From Limnanthes douglasii subsp. nivea (taxonomy: Eukaryota; Streptophyta; Magnoliopsida; Brassicales; Limnanthaceae), in NCBI GenBank assembly GCA_036936605.1, contig JAUPFV010000001.1, forward strand, positions 216,347,530 through 216,411,529: a DNA stretch of 64,000 bases. The letters run 5' to 3'. Numbering within the stretch: the first letter of the stretch is position 1; every line of letters begins with the position of its first letter. Made by a program: the position numbers and the translations under genes. Positions 29,075 through 40,384 of this stretch are shown here, piece after piece. Below the pieces are notes generated by a model. That model did no database searches. It was not told where the DNA came from and worked only from the letters and a program-made list of their open reading frames with translations.

Positions 29075-31065
29075 CCAGGGGTGGATATAAGGGGTGGCCA
29101 TGTATGCCATAGACCATCCTAAATTCTAAAAATAAGTTTAGTGTAGTTGTAAGAGTGTCCAGTTTTGAACCTTGAGGTCAAGAGTTCAAACCTTGGACCA
29201 CCCTAAATTGTTCTTTTTTCCCTTTCTTATTTTACCCCCAAATCCTATCTCTATCTCCATCCAAACGGATCCGCTTCTCTCCTCAAATGCAACAGCCTCC
29301 TCTACCATCTCCTCCTCAATCAAAATCACATATTTTCTTTTACAAACATAAAAAATGCAGCGCTTCTCTCTTTCTCTCTCCTCAAACGCAGCATCCTCCT
29401 CAATCAAAATCACCTATTTTCTCTCACAAACATAAAAAAACGCAGCACTGAAGCAGTGGAATCCTTTGATTTTAGGTATTTTTTACTATGTTAAGAAATC
29501 AATTTGAGAATCGGGTATGTTAATGTGCTTTTAGTATTTCCTACAAAGTATATTAAGAAATCAATTTGATAAATTGATTTAGAATTGTTAGAATTGTTTA
29601 ATTTATTTATTGATTTAGAAAGAGAATTTCACAGCTTTTGAAAATCAGTTTGAAACAAATCAGTGAATAATAATAAAAAACTTAAAAAGGTAGTTTGAAA
29701 TTTTAGAAATTAAGAAGTTAAATATAATTAATTCGTTAAATTGATTTAGAATTGTTATAATTTTTTAATTGATTTATATAATTGACTTGACAGGAATCAT
29801 GATTTTTTTATTTATAAAGATAATCTCACATATTTTGAAAATCAATTTGAAACAAATTAGTGAATGTTAAACAAAATAAATTAAAGCTAGTTTGAAATTT
29901 TAGAAATTAAGTGTATTAGATGTAATTATTTTGTTAAATTGATTTAGAATTGTTATAATTGTTGAATTGGTTTATCTAATTGATTTAACAAGATGTTGTT
30001 CAAGTTTTTTACGCACGCCCCTCGATTTTCGGAGTCTAGTAGTGCTTCTACTGGAAATGATTTAACAATTGAAGTATCTCTAATCCCTTCTCCAACAGAG
30101 ATACCATCCGAAGAACCTTCTTTAATTCCTTCATCAATTAATCCATCTTCTTCATATACGACATTAAAAAAGGGGGCATATTTTGAGTTGGATCCTGGAA
30201 ATAGAACTCCAATTATTAATTATCATCCAAATGATCAAGATGATGTGAGAAGAGCTTACCTTGTGAATGGACCAACTAGACCCAACATGACTGAATATCC
30301 TCCTAGCATGATTGGGACACGAAGTCGTTCTTTTAATAATAGTTGGTATATGAATAATGATTGGCTAGAATATTCTATAAAAAAAGAATGTTGTGTTTTG
30401 TTTGCTGTGTTATGTATTCTATAATGGTACTAGTAATGATGCATTTGTGATTAAAGGGTTTAGTTGTTGGAACTTGAAGAGTAAGTTGAATGTACATGTT
30501 GGTGAACTCAATAGTCAGCATAGGAATTGTGTTAAAACATGTGTAAATCTTATGAAGAAAAATCAAAGTATTGGATCTTCATTTGTAAAGCAAAGTATAA
30601 AAGCAGAAGCTGATTATCTTGTTCATGTAAAAGCATCACCTGAAGCAGTTAAGTTTCTTGTTAAAGGTGGAATTGCATTTAGGACACATAATGAGGGAGA
30701 AGATTCTATTTAGAAAGGTCATTTTCTAGAATTTATTGAAGCTTTGGGGAGAAACAATGAGAAAATAGGAGAAGCCTTTATGAGTGGTGGAAATTGTAAG
30801 ATGACTTGTCCGGTTATTCAAAAAGAAATTATAAATGCATGTGCGGTGGAAACTCTTACAAAGATAGTTGGAGAAATGGAGATGGTTTCTTTTGTGTTCT
30901 AGTTGATGAATCCGGTGATTGCTCTGGTAAAGAACAAATGGCAGTAGTTGTACGTTTTGTCGATGATAAAAGATTTGTTGTTGAGCGGTTTATTGGGATT
31001 GTTCATGTTGAAGATACTAGTGCAATAGCGCTTAAAGAAGCTCTTGAAAACTTGTTGTCTAGAGT
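29075..31065 (+). mobile_element. Truncated hAT-like element with a TTF-zinc-finger gene
   Basis: The left end CCAGGGGTGG resembles a hAT terminal repeat and follows TCTAGAGT. A 900-bp AT-rich, non-coding leader comes next, then a coding region that breaks off in mid-domain at 31057, where TCTAGAGT recurs. The right terminal repeat and the hAT dimerisation region are missing. Confidence 0.6.
29993..31065 (+). pseudogene. TTF-type zinc finger/DUF4371 transposase-like protein (truncated)
   Basis: The ATG at 29993 opens MLFKFFTHAPRFSESSS, a Ser-rich N-terminus. The TTF zinc-finger region follows: FELDPGNRTPI, YHPNDQDDVRRAYLV, SFNNSWYMNNDWLEYSI, then after a frameshift near 30395 FCLLCYVF and AFVIKGFSCWNLKSKL. 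DUF4371 comes next, with INACAVETLTKIVGEM, VDESGDCSGKEQMAVVVRF and FIGIVHVEDTSAIALKEAL. There is a stop at 30711-30713 and another frame change near 30890. It ends at LLSR, where intact relatives continue. Such genes are annotated as zinc finger MYM-type 1-like and derive from hAT transposases. Confidence 0.75.
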
Positions 31066-31257
31066 CTAGACCATTCCAGCTAGAATCTGAGCTACATCCT
31101 TGAATTATGCATGAAGGCTGAGTGTATAAAGACTTCCTTCTTCCATTCTGCAGTTCACTTTCCAATCTTGACCATTCTATAAAATCAGAGCTACATCCTT
31201 GAAGTATTGAAGAGTCTGACAGTTCAACACAGAAGATACCTTCATGAAACAAAGATA

Positions 31258-31620
31258 AGTTAATTCTCAATTCTAATGTAGCCTATGCTTAGACTTTCCA
31301 ATAGTAGTATTGCATCCAGCATTGTTGGTACTTTGAAATCTTTGTAATCTAACTTCATTTTACATTTTTGAGTCCATCGAACCAACCAATCGGCTGCTCG
31401 ATTTTGTTCTCTAAAAATATGATGAATTTTCATTTTACCAGTTAGCAAAGATTTAATGTTACTGAGAATAGTCTTAAGTTTAAACGAAAATTTTCCATTA
31501 AAGAATAGAGAAACGATTATTTCTGAATTCGTTTCTGTATCAACTTCTATAACTCTTTTAGTTTCGCACAACTGTAGACCTTCGTGAATCGCTCGTGTTT
31601 CAGCTAGCAATAGATTGAGC
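31258..31620 (-). pseudogene. L1b RNase H C-terminal half
   Basis: The open frame 31260-31610 contains LAETRAIHEGLQLCE (catalytic Glu region), IEVDTETNSEIIV in place of the usual E(S/T)DS motif, and FREQNRAADWLVRW with the final Asp. It ends SLSIGYIRIEN, parallel to GVRNLRIDPNL at the L1a end. The N-terminal half is not readable to the right. Confidence 0.75.
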
Positions 31621-32798
31621 TACTGTTTGGGTCAGTCAATTTCATCAATATATGCTAAAAATATTGTATCGTTAAGAGACACGACTATTATGTTTTCTCG
31701 AAATGTTGTTTGTCTTCTTACCATGTCAAATGCAATGGTATACATTTGAGGTGCAAATAAAGCAAGATCCTAGATATTGCGTTTAGATCAGTTAAAAAAT
31801 ACGATTCCGCCTAAAATGGTGCATGGAAACTCCAAGGGACGGCTTATAATTGAGATAACAGAACAGCAGCCACATCCATATTTTCGTGGTTTAAATAATA
31901 ATTTCAAAAATAAAATAATTGAAAACAAAAGAGAATACTACTGATCATAGTAGGTCGATACGACACTACTTGAAGATGAAGATTCATCTATATAAATAAG
32001 GGAGATTCTTCTGTTCTGTACATACATTGGCATCGTATCTTTGCTCTCTAAATTTTCAAAACTGGATTCAAAACTTTGTGTTGTGCCTTCACCTGTACAA
32101 GATTTGAGGTGGATAGATTTTACTAGACCTGGTCCTAACTAAGTTATTCTGTGTTCAGCTTCATCTTAAAATTAAAGTACAAGTTATCTTGGAAACAACA
32201 TACGGTGTGTATTAAAACCAGATTGAATAAAATAGTGCCACGTCAATAGTTATTATTACAATCTTCTCAATTATGCATATATTTTTGAATTTTTTTTGTT
32301 CTAAACTTTCCGTAACCCAACAACAATAAATATGCCATCAAAGATTCTCAGACAAGCATTTTAGAGATTTTTCAAAAGTTATTTTTAAAAAAAGTAAAAA
32401 TAAAATACTAAGAATTATTTTTAAAAATTGAATATTTTGTCAATTCAAAGTGGAGTAGTTGGTTTACTTCTAGTGATGTTTAAGAATTTAGGTTATATAT
32501 ATGTAGCTCATGAATGCATTATTGGGAAAATACACAATTTTCGTGAAATCTCAATAGTAAAAATACAAAAAACAACACTAGAATAAAATCTACAAATTGC
32601 TAATGAACCACAACAAACTACGTTTCGAAACCTGCTGCATGTCTATTTATTAAAAAGACTTTAGTGACTTTTTTTATACGCTAACAAAACTTAGCAGTTA
32701 ATTTTATAGATAGTAAAACACAGAGAAAAAAGAGAAATGATTACAACGGTGCTTTACTAATCTAAATCTAAGTTGATGTCTTTTTATTTCAATTATAT
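31621..32798. other. No feature recognised (1.2 kb, AT-rich)
   Basis: I see only short ORFs without family resemblance. Parts may be further LTR sequence of C1, because the 3' LTR of C1 starts at 32896 and runs leftwards, but no second copy exists to define its end. Confidence 0.5.
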
Positions 32799-32896
32799 GC
32801 CTCAAATCTTTTTAATTAACAATTTATGACTCACTAAATTACTTCACTGGTCTTTTTGAATTCAAAACGTCTTCAACTCTCCTTAATGAGTTGAAA
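32799..32896 (-). repeat. C1 3' LTR, block matching the right LTR
   Basis: TTTATGACTCACTAAATTAC (32823-32842) and flanks match 47144-47163. The minus strand just before it reads TCAAGTGGGAGA, a typical copia polypurine tract. The first 30 bases of the LTR, including TGTTGGGA, are absent in this copy. The left limit is unknown. Confidence 0.6.
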
Positions 32897-33421
32897 AATC
32901 TCCCACTTGAAGACTAGTTTCAACCTATCTTCCCACCTTGATCTATGCAACATATATTTCTGGTTTTTTAACTCTTGCAGACCAACTGAAGCTGAACACA
33001 ACTTCAGTTTTTCAATGGCTACTGTCTTTGTCAATATATCAGTTAAATTCTTGATTCCTTAGATCTTTTCGAATATTAACACTTCATCTTCCAATAAAGA
33101 TATAATGAAATGATAACGAAGACCAATATGCTCGATTCTCTAATGAAATGTTTAATTCTTCGCCAACTGAATTGCACTTTAACCATCATTCTAGAGAATG
33201 TTCTTCTTCTGTTTGAATCACAGCTCGGTTAAAAAACCTCGAAGCCATATCATCTCTTTACTGGCTTCACTCACTGCTATATACTCAGCCTCAGTAGTGG
33301 ATATAGTGACAATTTTCTGTAACTTTGACATCCAACTAACAATTTTAGTTCCAAAAGTAAACATATAACCGGTGGTGTTTTTTCCAGTGATCGATTTCAC
33401 CTCCAAAATCTGTATATACGT

Positions 33422-33830
33422 TGATGAGTCCAGATTTTCTCACCACTTTTTATGAGGACCGGACAGGGGCAATTCGGACAACATCCATCTAACCGGACAT
33501 GGGCAGTTCGGACAACCTCCACTTACTGAACTGTCCGAACATAACTAAAGTGTTAAAAACTTAATCACTTCATGACTAAGTTGATTACTTGCTTACTTAA
33601 AACTAATAGGTTTTTAAACTCGACGCGAATCCATTAACACAACCCGAAACCCATGTGGCCCAAAGATAAGGGTATAAATACCCAACCACCTACATTAAAT
33701 GAGGGTCATGAAAATTAAATATAACCATGCAGCTCAATTCTCCCTCTACACTCTATCCAAACATTAAATACGTTCAAAATACCACAAAACTCTGGACAAA
33801 ATTACCCTCAAACGAAAATAAACCTCACCA
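33422..33830 (+). repeat. Solo LTR of the E2 family (409 bp)
   Basis: It starts TGATGAGTCCAG and ends AAACCTCACCA, like the E2 LTRs, and contains TATAAATA at 33673-33680. It is flanked by the perfect 5-bp duplication TACGT (33417-33421 and 33831-33835). No internal region is left, so it is a product of LTR-LTR recombination. It differs from the E2 LTRs much more than they do from each other. Confidence 0.92.
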
Positions 33831-33884
33831 TACGTAGCCTTGCACATTTAACTTACCCTTACCAAAGTAAAAATACTCAAAATC

Positions 33885-33889
33885 CACTT
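33885..33889. repeat. E2 target site duplication CACTT (left)
   Basis: CACTT here equals 44139-44143 directly after the 3' LTR, which defines both E2 borders exactly. Confidence 0.95.
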
Positions 33890-34266
33890 TGATGAGTCCA
33901 GATAAATCCACCAGTGCCTACTTAGATTTCCGGACAAGGGTAATTCAGACATAAACTGCCCACTGAACTGTCAGGACATGACAAAAGTACAAAGTAACTA
34001 AACATCGTTTGACTAAGCTAGGTGTTAATCAACTTATTAAGTAAATGGGTCCTTAAACTTGACCCGGTTCCATAATTTGACCTGAAAGCCCATGGGTCCA
34101 TAATTAAGGGTATAAATACCCAACTACTTTCATTAATGAGGGTAATGAACATTTAATACAACCAGACAACTTAAATCTCTCACTACTAAATACCAAACAT
34201 TTAATACTCTAAAAACTTTCCAAAATACTTGACAAAATTACCCTCAGCTTAAAATAAACGTCACCA
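33890..34266 (+). repeat. E2 5' LTR
   Basis: TGATGAGTCCAGATAAATCC to CGTCACCA, with TATAAATA at 34111-34118 as the likely promoter element. Partner LTR at 43760-44138. Confidence 0.95.
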
Positions 34267-34268
34267 AA

Positions 34269-34286
34269 TTGGCGACCACAGTGGGA
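34269..34286 (+). other. E2 primer binding site
   Basis: TTGGCGACCACAGTGGGA follows the 5' LTR after two bases. It corresponds in place and in its TTGGCG start and GTGGGA end to the sites of E1 and E3. Confidence 0.7.
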
Positions 34287-34337
34287 GTAGAAGGTGCCTG
34301 AATCTAGCATTCAAAACCAGCAAAAAACCCTGTTGGG

Positions 34338-35860
34338 ATGGATCCGAACGAGCAAGAAATTCCACCACTTTTGGTGGAGGTGATGGGGGGAAACAATGAA
34401 TACACTACCGAAGAGCGAGATAAGTGGAAAGCTAAAATAGAAGTGTTGAGGGCCACTAGAAAGGCAGAGATGGGTTTAAAGGAAAAGTCAAAGGCGTCAG
34501 CCATTCACCATACTAACAATCCAAGGGAGAATGACCCATCAGCAAATATTCATTTGAGCACAAAGAAGACCCATGTCAGTTCCAAAAAGTCTCACCGGTC
34601 CAAGCCGGTGGAGAGCTCAGAATCTGAGTCCTCCAGTAGCTCTTCGAACGAAGATGAGCTCGAAGAGTCCTTGTCATCAAGCAGTGATGAGGGAAGGTCC
34701 AGGAAGTAACAAAAGCTAGTTAAAAAATATTCAAGAAAGAGAGATAGGCATGGGAGACTAAAGAGGCATCTGGGAAAAGGGTCATCTCATAGCCACAGCC
34801 ATAGTCACACGCATGTGGACGAGCTGCTGATTGATCCATTTGCTTTCCATGATGAGCCAGGTGTTTTTGCAACACCTAATGAAGACAAATTTTTTAGTCG
34901 TAGTAGGTATTGGAGGCAATCGCCATTGTCTGCCAGGATACTGTCCGGAAACCTTCCTAAGAGGTTTGATAGTACTAAAATGAAGAAATATGATGGGAGC
35001 AAAGACCCGGACAACCATCTGGAACAGTTTAAAAAATTTATAATGAATTTTGATAAAGATGACAAACTTTTGTGTAATGTCTTCTCCCAATCCTTTACGG
35101 GAAGTGCTCTGAAATGGTACAAAAACTTGCCACAGGGTTGTATTAGAAACTTCGATGCGTTTTGGGTTGCCTTCCGAAGGCAGTTTGTGGGGAGTAAAGA
35201 GGTGAAAAGCAATGGATATACTATTATCTATTGTGCCCAAGAGCCAAATGAGTCACTGAAAGACTATTTAAGACGGTTCGTAAATACCAAGAATGGGTTA
35301 GCTGATTATTTTGAGCAGGTAGCGATAGCTTCTTTGAGACAAGGGTTAAACCCTGGGAATCTAGCTGATTCAGTAACAAGGAAGAAGGCCATGACTCGGG
35401 GCGGTTTGCTAAATCAGGTGGGGAAACAAATCAACTTGGATGAAACAAAGAAGACTAGGGTACACATAAAAGTGAGGTCTGCCCCAGCTGCTCCAAACCA
35501 GAACCAGTCCGGATACAAGGCCAAAGAAACCAAAAACAGGTCCAACAGGGCCAAATAGACTCAATCCCACTCAAATCCAGCTCAGAGCCAGCAGTCCATA
35601 AATAAACGAGGACCTTGGGTCCAACCGGAGTGGTTTGCTGAGTTAAAGGAGAATGTGGCAACCATTTATAACGAAACTAAAGATGAGATGCATTTTAGGA
35701 AGCCAGCAACACTTCAATCTCTCAGGGAAAGTCGTAATACTTGTTTGATATTGGCCATAACACCAAAGACTGCATTGCTTTGAAACAAGAGGTACATAAT
35801 CTTATTGAAAGGGCAAGCTGGGAGGTTATCTCAAGAGAATGAATTAAAATAGGCCTGACA
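34338..35860 (+). pseudogene. E2 gag (N-terminal region, capsid, knuckle; three breaks)
   Basis: The ATG at 34338 (MDPNEQEIPP) is about 50 bases after the primer site. The N-terminal part is charged and Ser-rich, with a SSESESSSSSS stretch, and stops at 34707-34709. The same frame resumes with a His/Ser repeat region and the capsid core (YDGSKDPDNHLEQFKKF, LLCNVFSQSFTGSALKWYK, LPQGCIRNFDAFW, SLKDYLRRFV). A stop at 35556-35558 precedes the linker (KRGPWVQPEWFAEL) and a frameshifted knuckle with DIGHNTKDC and CIALKQEV near 35750-35790. The first Cys-His half of the knuckle is damaged. Confidence 0.82.
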
Positions 35861-35869
35861 ATGCTCCTC

Positions 35870-36678
35870 GAACTGGCCTAACGAACAATGCGGGGACATC
35901 TGCTCCAGAAGGGGCAATGGTGATCCTTGAAATATTTGATGTTGATTCGGAGTATTTGGATCCTGATCCAACCCGGAATAAAGTGGGGGTCATAACAGAA
36001 CGAACTAAGACAGTTTCCAGATTCATAAGGTTTTTTTAGTCACTTACTATATTTGGAGGGGACACTGTGACTGCGCCGACTCCTTCTTCAAGGAAGAGGC
36101 ATGTTCACACTCTAGCTACTCAGTTATAGGGAGGTATGTCTTCTTATCAATCCCAAATTCCTTTTCCTTCCATTGTCTTTGATGAGGATGATTTAAGAAA
36201 AATAGCTGGGCCTCATGAGGATGCTGTAGTGATAGGAGCTTCCATTGGGGGCAACAACATCAGGCGAATTTTGATTGACACTGATAGCTCAACCAATATT
36301 CTCTTTTTAAGTTCTTATAAGCAGATGAAGAATCCGGTTGTGATTCAATATTCGAACAGATCCATTATGGGCTTCATAGGGAGCTCTACGGATGTAATCG
36401 GAAAATTTGAGGAGGAGGTATTGTTGGGAAAATGCCCTTTCAAGAAGACGGTCAGGGTATTATTCGTTGTGGTAGATTGCCCCACATATTACAATGCGAT
36501 CTTTGGGAGGTCCTGGCTCTCTAGGATGCATGTTGTGGCTTCAACAGTCCATCAATGTTTAAAGTATGCAATTCAAGGACAAGTGGGAGTTGTCTGGAGT
36601 GTCCAAAAGATAGCAAGAGAATGTTATGCAACTGCACTTGCTCCTAAAACTTTGAGGGCAGTCCGGATTAATGAAGAA
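35870..36678 (+). pseudogene. E2 aspartic protease (active site changed)
   Basis: A linker (EYLDPDPTRNKVGVI, then FGGDTVTAPTPSSRKRH) leads into the open frame 36136-36681. It reads VFDEDDLRKIAGPHEDAVV, then RILIDTDSSTNILFL, where the catalytic DTG is DTD, then GFIGSSTDVIGKFEEE, KCPFKKTVRVLFVVV and NAIFGRSWLSRM. It ends NEE before UAG. With Gly changed to Asp in the active site, it should not work. Confidence 0.85.
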
Positions 36679-36687
36679 TAGCAGTTG
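36679..36687 (+). promoter_or_regulatory. UAG-CAG-UUG at the E2 protease/RT boundary
   Basis: GAA-UAG-CAG-UUG, with UAG at 36679-36681. It differs from CARYYA only at the last base (G for A). A frame change follows within 30 bases, so RT now lies one frame off, which I take as later damage. Confidence 0.55.
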
Positions 36688-38230
36688 TTGGGCCCTCTGG
36701 GGTGAGCGTGAAATTGATGACCCTAGAGAGACCCCTGGTGTTTTGATACCAATTAAAGAAGTTGAAACCCACTCTCTGGCTGAAGGAAGGAGTGTTAAAG
36801 TTGGGTCCAAGATGGCACCAGAATTGAAGAAAAATTTGTTGTCCTTTTTGGCAGGTCACCAACATGTTTTTGGTTGGTGCAATGATGATGTGACCGGAGT
36901 ACCAACAAGTGTTATATCATACAAGCTGTTTATCTAGAGAGATATTGCACCTGTTGTTAAAAAAATGAGCTTTTTCTAAGGAGGAAGCTGATGTAATAGT
37001 CCAAGAAGTTGATCGGCTTACCAAGATGGGGCACATAAAGGAGTCTTAGTATCCTTTATGGACAGCAATCCGAGTGTTAGTTAAGAAAAAGAATGGGAAA
37101 TGGAGTATGTGTATCGACTTTAGCGACCTCAACAGAGCTTGCACAAACGATCTATATCCAGTCCCCTGAATAGATCAGTTGGTGGACTTCACATCTGGAA
37201 ACAAGCTATTATCATTCATGGATGCTTTCTTTGGCTATAACCAGATACAGGTGGATCCGAAGGACCAGGAACACATTACCTTTGTTACAGATAGGGGACT
37301 CCATTGTTACAAGGTAATGCCTTTTGAGTTGAAACATGTTGGGGCTACTTATCAGTGGTTGGTTAACAAAGCATTTGCTGATCAAATTGGGGGAAATATG
37401 GTAGTATATATTGATGATAGGATGGTTAGAAGCTTAGAAGAAGAGTTGCACCTAACTGATCTTCAAGAAACTTTTGCCAACTTGACAAAGGTTAATTTAA
37501 AATTAAATCCGAAAAAATGTATGTTTGGGTTGCAGTCTAGAATTTTTTGGGTTATATAATAAGTGAAAAAGGGATACAGCCTGATCTGTACCAGCTCGAT
37601 GCTCTGTTAAAAATGGACCCCCCTCAAAATATTAAAGAAGTACAGAGGTTGATAGGATGACTGGCTGCTCTAAATCGTTTCATTTCAAGGTCTTCAGACA
37701 AATGTGCCCCGTTCTTTCAGACCTTGAAAGGTGCTAAAGACTTCAACTGGTCTCTATAGTACAGCCAGGATTTTGATGAAATAAAGAAGCATATGTCTTC
37801 ACCCAAAACCCTTTTTAAGCATGTTGAAGGAGAAACACTTTATGTATACTTGGCTGTATCAGAATGTGATATAAGTGCAATGTTGGTAAGAGAGGTGGAC
37901 AATTATCCTCGTCCGGTGTACTACATCAGTAAGAGTCTGATAGATGCTAAGAAGAGGTACTTAAAGCTTGAAAAGCTGGCGCTAGATTTAGTGATTGCTG
38001 CCAGAAAAATGAGGCCGTATTTTTAGTCTCATTCCATCATCGGCCGAACATCTTTTCCTTTGAAGAATGGTCTTCAGAAAGAAGACATATCAAGCAGGAT
38101 GACCAAATGGTCAGTGGAATTGGGTGATTATGATATTGGTTTTGCCCCACCTGTAATTAAAGCTCAGTCTGCTGTTGATTTCTTGGTAGAGTTTCATTCG
38201 AACATAAGTAATAAACAAGCTTCAGAAGAG
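36688..38230 (+). pseudogene. E2 reverse transcriptase and first RNase H (broken)
   Basis: DDPRETPGVL, then HVFGWCNDDVTGVPTSVISY, then VLVKKKNGKWSMCIDFSDL, FMDAFFGYNQIQVDPKDQEH, VMPFELKHVGATYQWLV and VVYIDDRMVRS (YIDD catalytic, near 37410). A frameshift at 37545 precedes the connection region. RNase H is at 37793-38200 (LYVYLAVSECDISAMLV, YYISKSLIDAKKRYLKLEK, SVELGDYDIGFAPP, AVDFLVEFHS). Stops at 36937, 37030-37050 and 38024 also break it. Confidence 0.85.
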
Positions 38231-39969
38231 AAAACTAAAAAGGAGTGGGTTGCTCGGACATATGGTGGATCAAGCACAATGGGTTGTGGGGCTGGGATTT
38301 GTTTAACCTCTCCATATGGTGATAAATTATACCATGCTATATGTTTTGCTTTTAGGGCCTCTAACAATGAGTGTGAATATGAAGCAGTTATAGCTGGTCT
38401 AAAGTTAGCTTTTCTGTGTGTGGCTAAAAGAGTTAGATTAATGAGTGATTCCCAAATTCTTATCCATCATGCTCAAGGTTAGTCCGAAGCCAAAAAGGAG
38501 CAGTTGATCAAATACTTATTCATTCTTAAAGAAGTAGCAACCAACTTCAAAGATGTTTGTTATGAGCATATTCCTAGATCAGTAAACACGCTGGTAGACT
38601 CCTTAGCAACCATAGCATACACTGAGTCCTATCCATGGATTCATGTACAAGAATTCCCATCCATACAATCAAATCAGAGCAAGGAATAGGATGAGAGCTT
38701 GAGTGTACAAGTGGTTGAATCCAAAGATTGGAGATTTCCCCTTCTTCAATACATCTGTGATGGAATTTTGCCTCTGGAGAAGGCCATGGCAAGAAAAATG
38801 AAACACAAGGCTCTTGGTTTCTTGATCATAAGAGAGGTTCTTTATAAATAAAAAAATCGTTCAACAGACCTCTCCTACGTTGTTTTGGGGGCTGAAGAGT
38901 CCCAAATTGTTTTATCCGAACTACATGATGGAGATGGATCAACACATTGTGGCTATAAAGCTCTAACCTAGAAGGTTTTGTTGGCCAGATACTATTGGCC
39001 ATCCATAATGGCAGATGCTAAGGAATTGGTGAAAAAATGTGACACATGCCAAAGATATGGTAACAAAATTCATATCCCGACAGTTCCTATGGAGTCAATT
39101 TCTGAGCGAGTGCCTTTTGCTCGTTGGGGACTGGATTTAGTTGGGCCTCTACCAATGGCGTACGGAGGGTGCAGGACTATTATTGTAGCCATTGATTATT
39201 TCTCAAAGTGGATAGAAGCAGCCCTCTTGGCAAGAACTACTTTGGAAGATGTTATAAAATTTATCTTGTCTAACATTTGTTGCAGATTTTGGGTTCCACA
39301 AAAGATAACCACAGATAACGGGCCACAATTTCATAACAAAGATACGGAGAGTTTTTGTGCCTCTAGGGGCATTCAACATTGCTTCTCTTCTTCTTTCCAC
39401 CCACAAGAAAATGGCCAAGTTGAAGAGGCAAACAAGACTATTCCGTCCGGTTTAAAAAAGAATTTAGAAGAGGCTGCAGGGAAGTGGCCAACCTATTTAC
39501 AAGAAGTATTATGGGCGTACCAGACTACTCTTAGAGCTGCTACTCAAGAGTCTCTTTTTGCCTTGGTATATGGGATGGATGCAATTACTCCTATAGAAGC
39601 GCTCATACCATCATACAGAGTCCACAACTATTCCGAACAAGCCAATGAATTGGCAATTAGAAGTCAGCTAGACTTAATAGAAGAAAGAAGAGTTAAGGCT
39701 CATCTTAGAACCACCCATTACCAAGGCTTGATGAGGAGCATATTTGCTTCCAAGATCAAGAGAAGGGATTTTCAATAAGGAGATAAAGTATTAAGAAAAT
39801 TTTTCTTGCATACTAAGGAAAAGCAGTTTGGCAAACTGGCTCCAAACTGGGAAGGCCCTTATGAGGTCTCCGAAAAGCTTAAGGTTGGGACATATAGGCT
39901 TCAAGACACAAATGGATGAGTTTTGAATCACTCATGGAATATTGAACACCTCAGGTTATATCTAGAATA
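38231..39969 (+). pseudogene. E2 archaeal-type RNase H plus integrase (broken)
   Basis: The frame runs through from the first RNase H without the stop that E1 has there. The second RNase H has RTYGGSSTMGCGAGI (catalytic Asp changed to Tyr), SNNECEYEAVIAGL, LMSDSQILIHHAQG and VNTLVDSLATIA. Integrase has ELHDGDGSTHCGYKAL, KKCDTCQRYG, then LDLVGPLPMAYG, TTDNGPQFHNKD and ENGQVEEANKTI as the DDE set, and a C-terminal domain with NWEGPYEVSEKLKVGTYRL. It ends NIEHLRLYLE at 39969. Stops at 38480, 38850, 38970, 39776 and 39918 interrupt it. Confidence 0.85.
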
Positions 39970-40020
39970 AAAATTGTGTAAATATTTACTTGTTTAAACT
40001 CAATGAAAATATTAGAGGGC

Positions 40021-40063
40021 ATACTCTTTCCTACCCTGGTGGCGCGGGGAGGTTTTAATGAGG
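40021..40063 (+). promoter_or_regulatory. Conserved box after pol in E2
   Basis: ACTCTTTCCTACCC, GGTGGCGCGGG, GAGGTTTTAATGAGG, 55 bases after the pol stop. Same order and spacing as in E1 (12469-12512) and E3 (55971-56015). Confidence 0.65.
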
Positions 40064-40246
40064 TGTCCGGTTTTTTTAATAAAATATGATGCCTTCTTAC
40101 AATATTCGGTGTGGTTTGATTAAAATTATTTTCAAGTCTTCAATTTAATGCTAAGGATCTTTGACAAATCGGATTAATCTGGTTGAATGATGACAATTAA
40201 ACACATGTCATCAGAGATATTAAACATTCTCACTAAAATAAAAAAT

Positions 40247-40342
40247 GCCTTGGCCATCCAAGGACTTTAAGTTTTGTGAAAAACTTATCCGGACCCAGTC
40301 CGGATACAATTACAAAAACGCCTTGGCCATCCAAGGACTTTA
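40247..40342. repeat. Short direct repeat GCCTTGGCCATCCAAGG in E2
   Basis: GCCTTGGCCATCCAAGGACT occurs at 40247-40266 and 40320-40339, 73 bases apart. CCTTGGCCATCCAAGG is itself close to a palindrome. It sits in the same 3' interval where E1 and E3 carry tandem arrays. Confidence 0.85.
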
Positions 40343-40384
40343 GTAGTTCGCAAGATCAAGAAAGCACAAAAATAGATAAAAACC

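Larger units (their letters stand above)
28674..31620 (-). mobile_element. L1b: 3' end of a second L1-type LINE, interrupted by a hAT-like element
   Basis: On the minus strand RNase H (31620-31258) is followed by a 3' UTR that runs 31257-31066, is broken by the hAT-like insert, and resumes at 29066 leftwards to about 28674. Two similar 3' UTR segments of about 120 bp share ATTATGCATGAAG and CTGCAGTT on the plus strand (28999 and 31108 areas), so the UTR itself contains a diverged duplication. It meets L1a tail to tail. Upstream parts of L1b are missing or unreadable. Confidence 0.6.
33000..33889 (-). pseudogene. C1 RNase H (broken; split by a solo LTR at 33422-33830)
   Basis: The intact part 33218-33406 reads VKSITGKNTTGYMFTFGTK, VSWMSKLQKIVTISTTEAEY (catalytic Glu) and VSEASKEMIWLRGFLTEL. 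The bases 33836-33889 supply the preceding KWILSIFT block, and the first catalytic Asp region is lost around the insertion. Left of 33218 the DNQSAI and FVEDG-type end blocks are decayed. Confidence 0.75.

Noticed and set aside
29186..29413. ORF of 75 codons (Glu/Lys-rich, minus strand) in the hAT-like leader.
   Set aside because: It comes from CTTCTCTC-type low-complexity sequence with no support as a protein.
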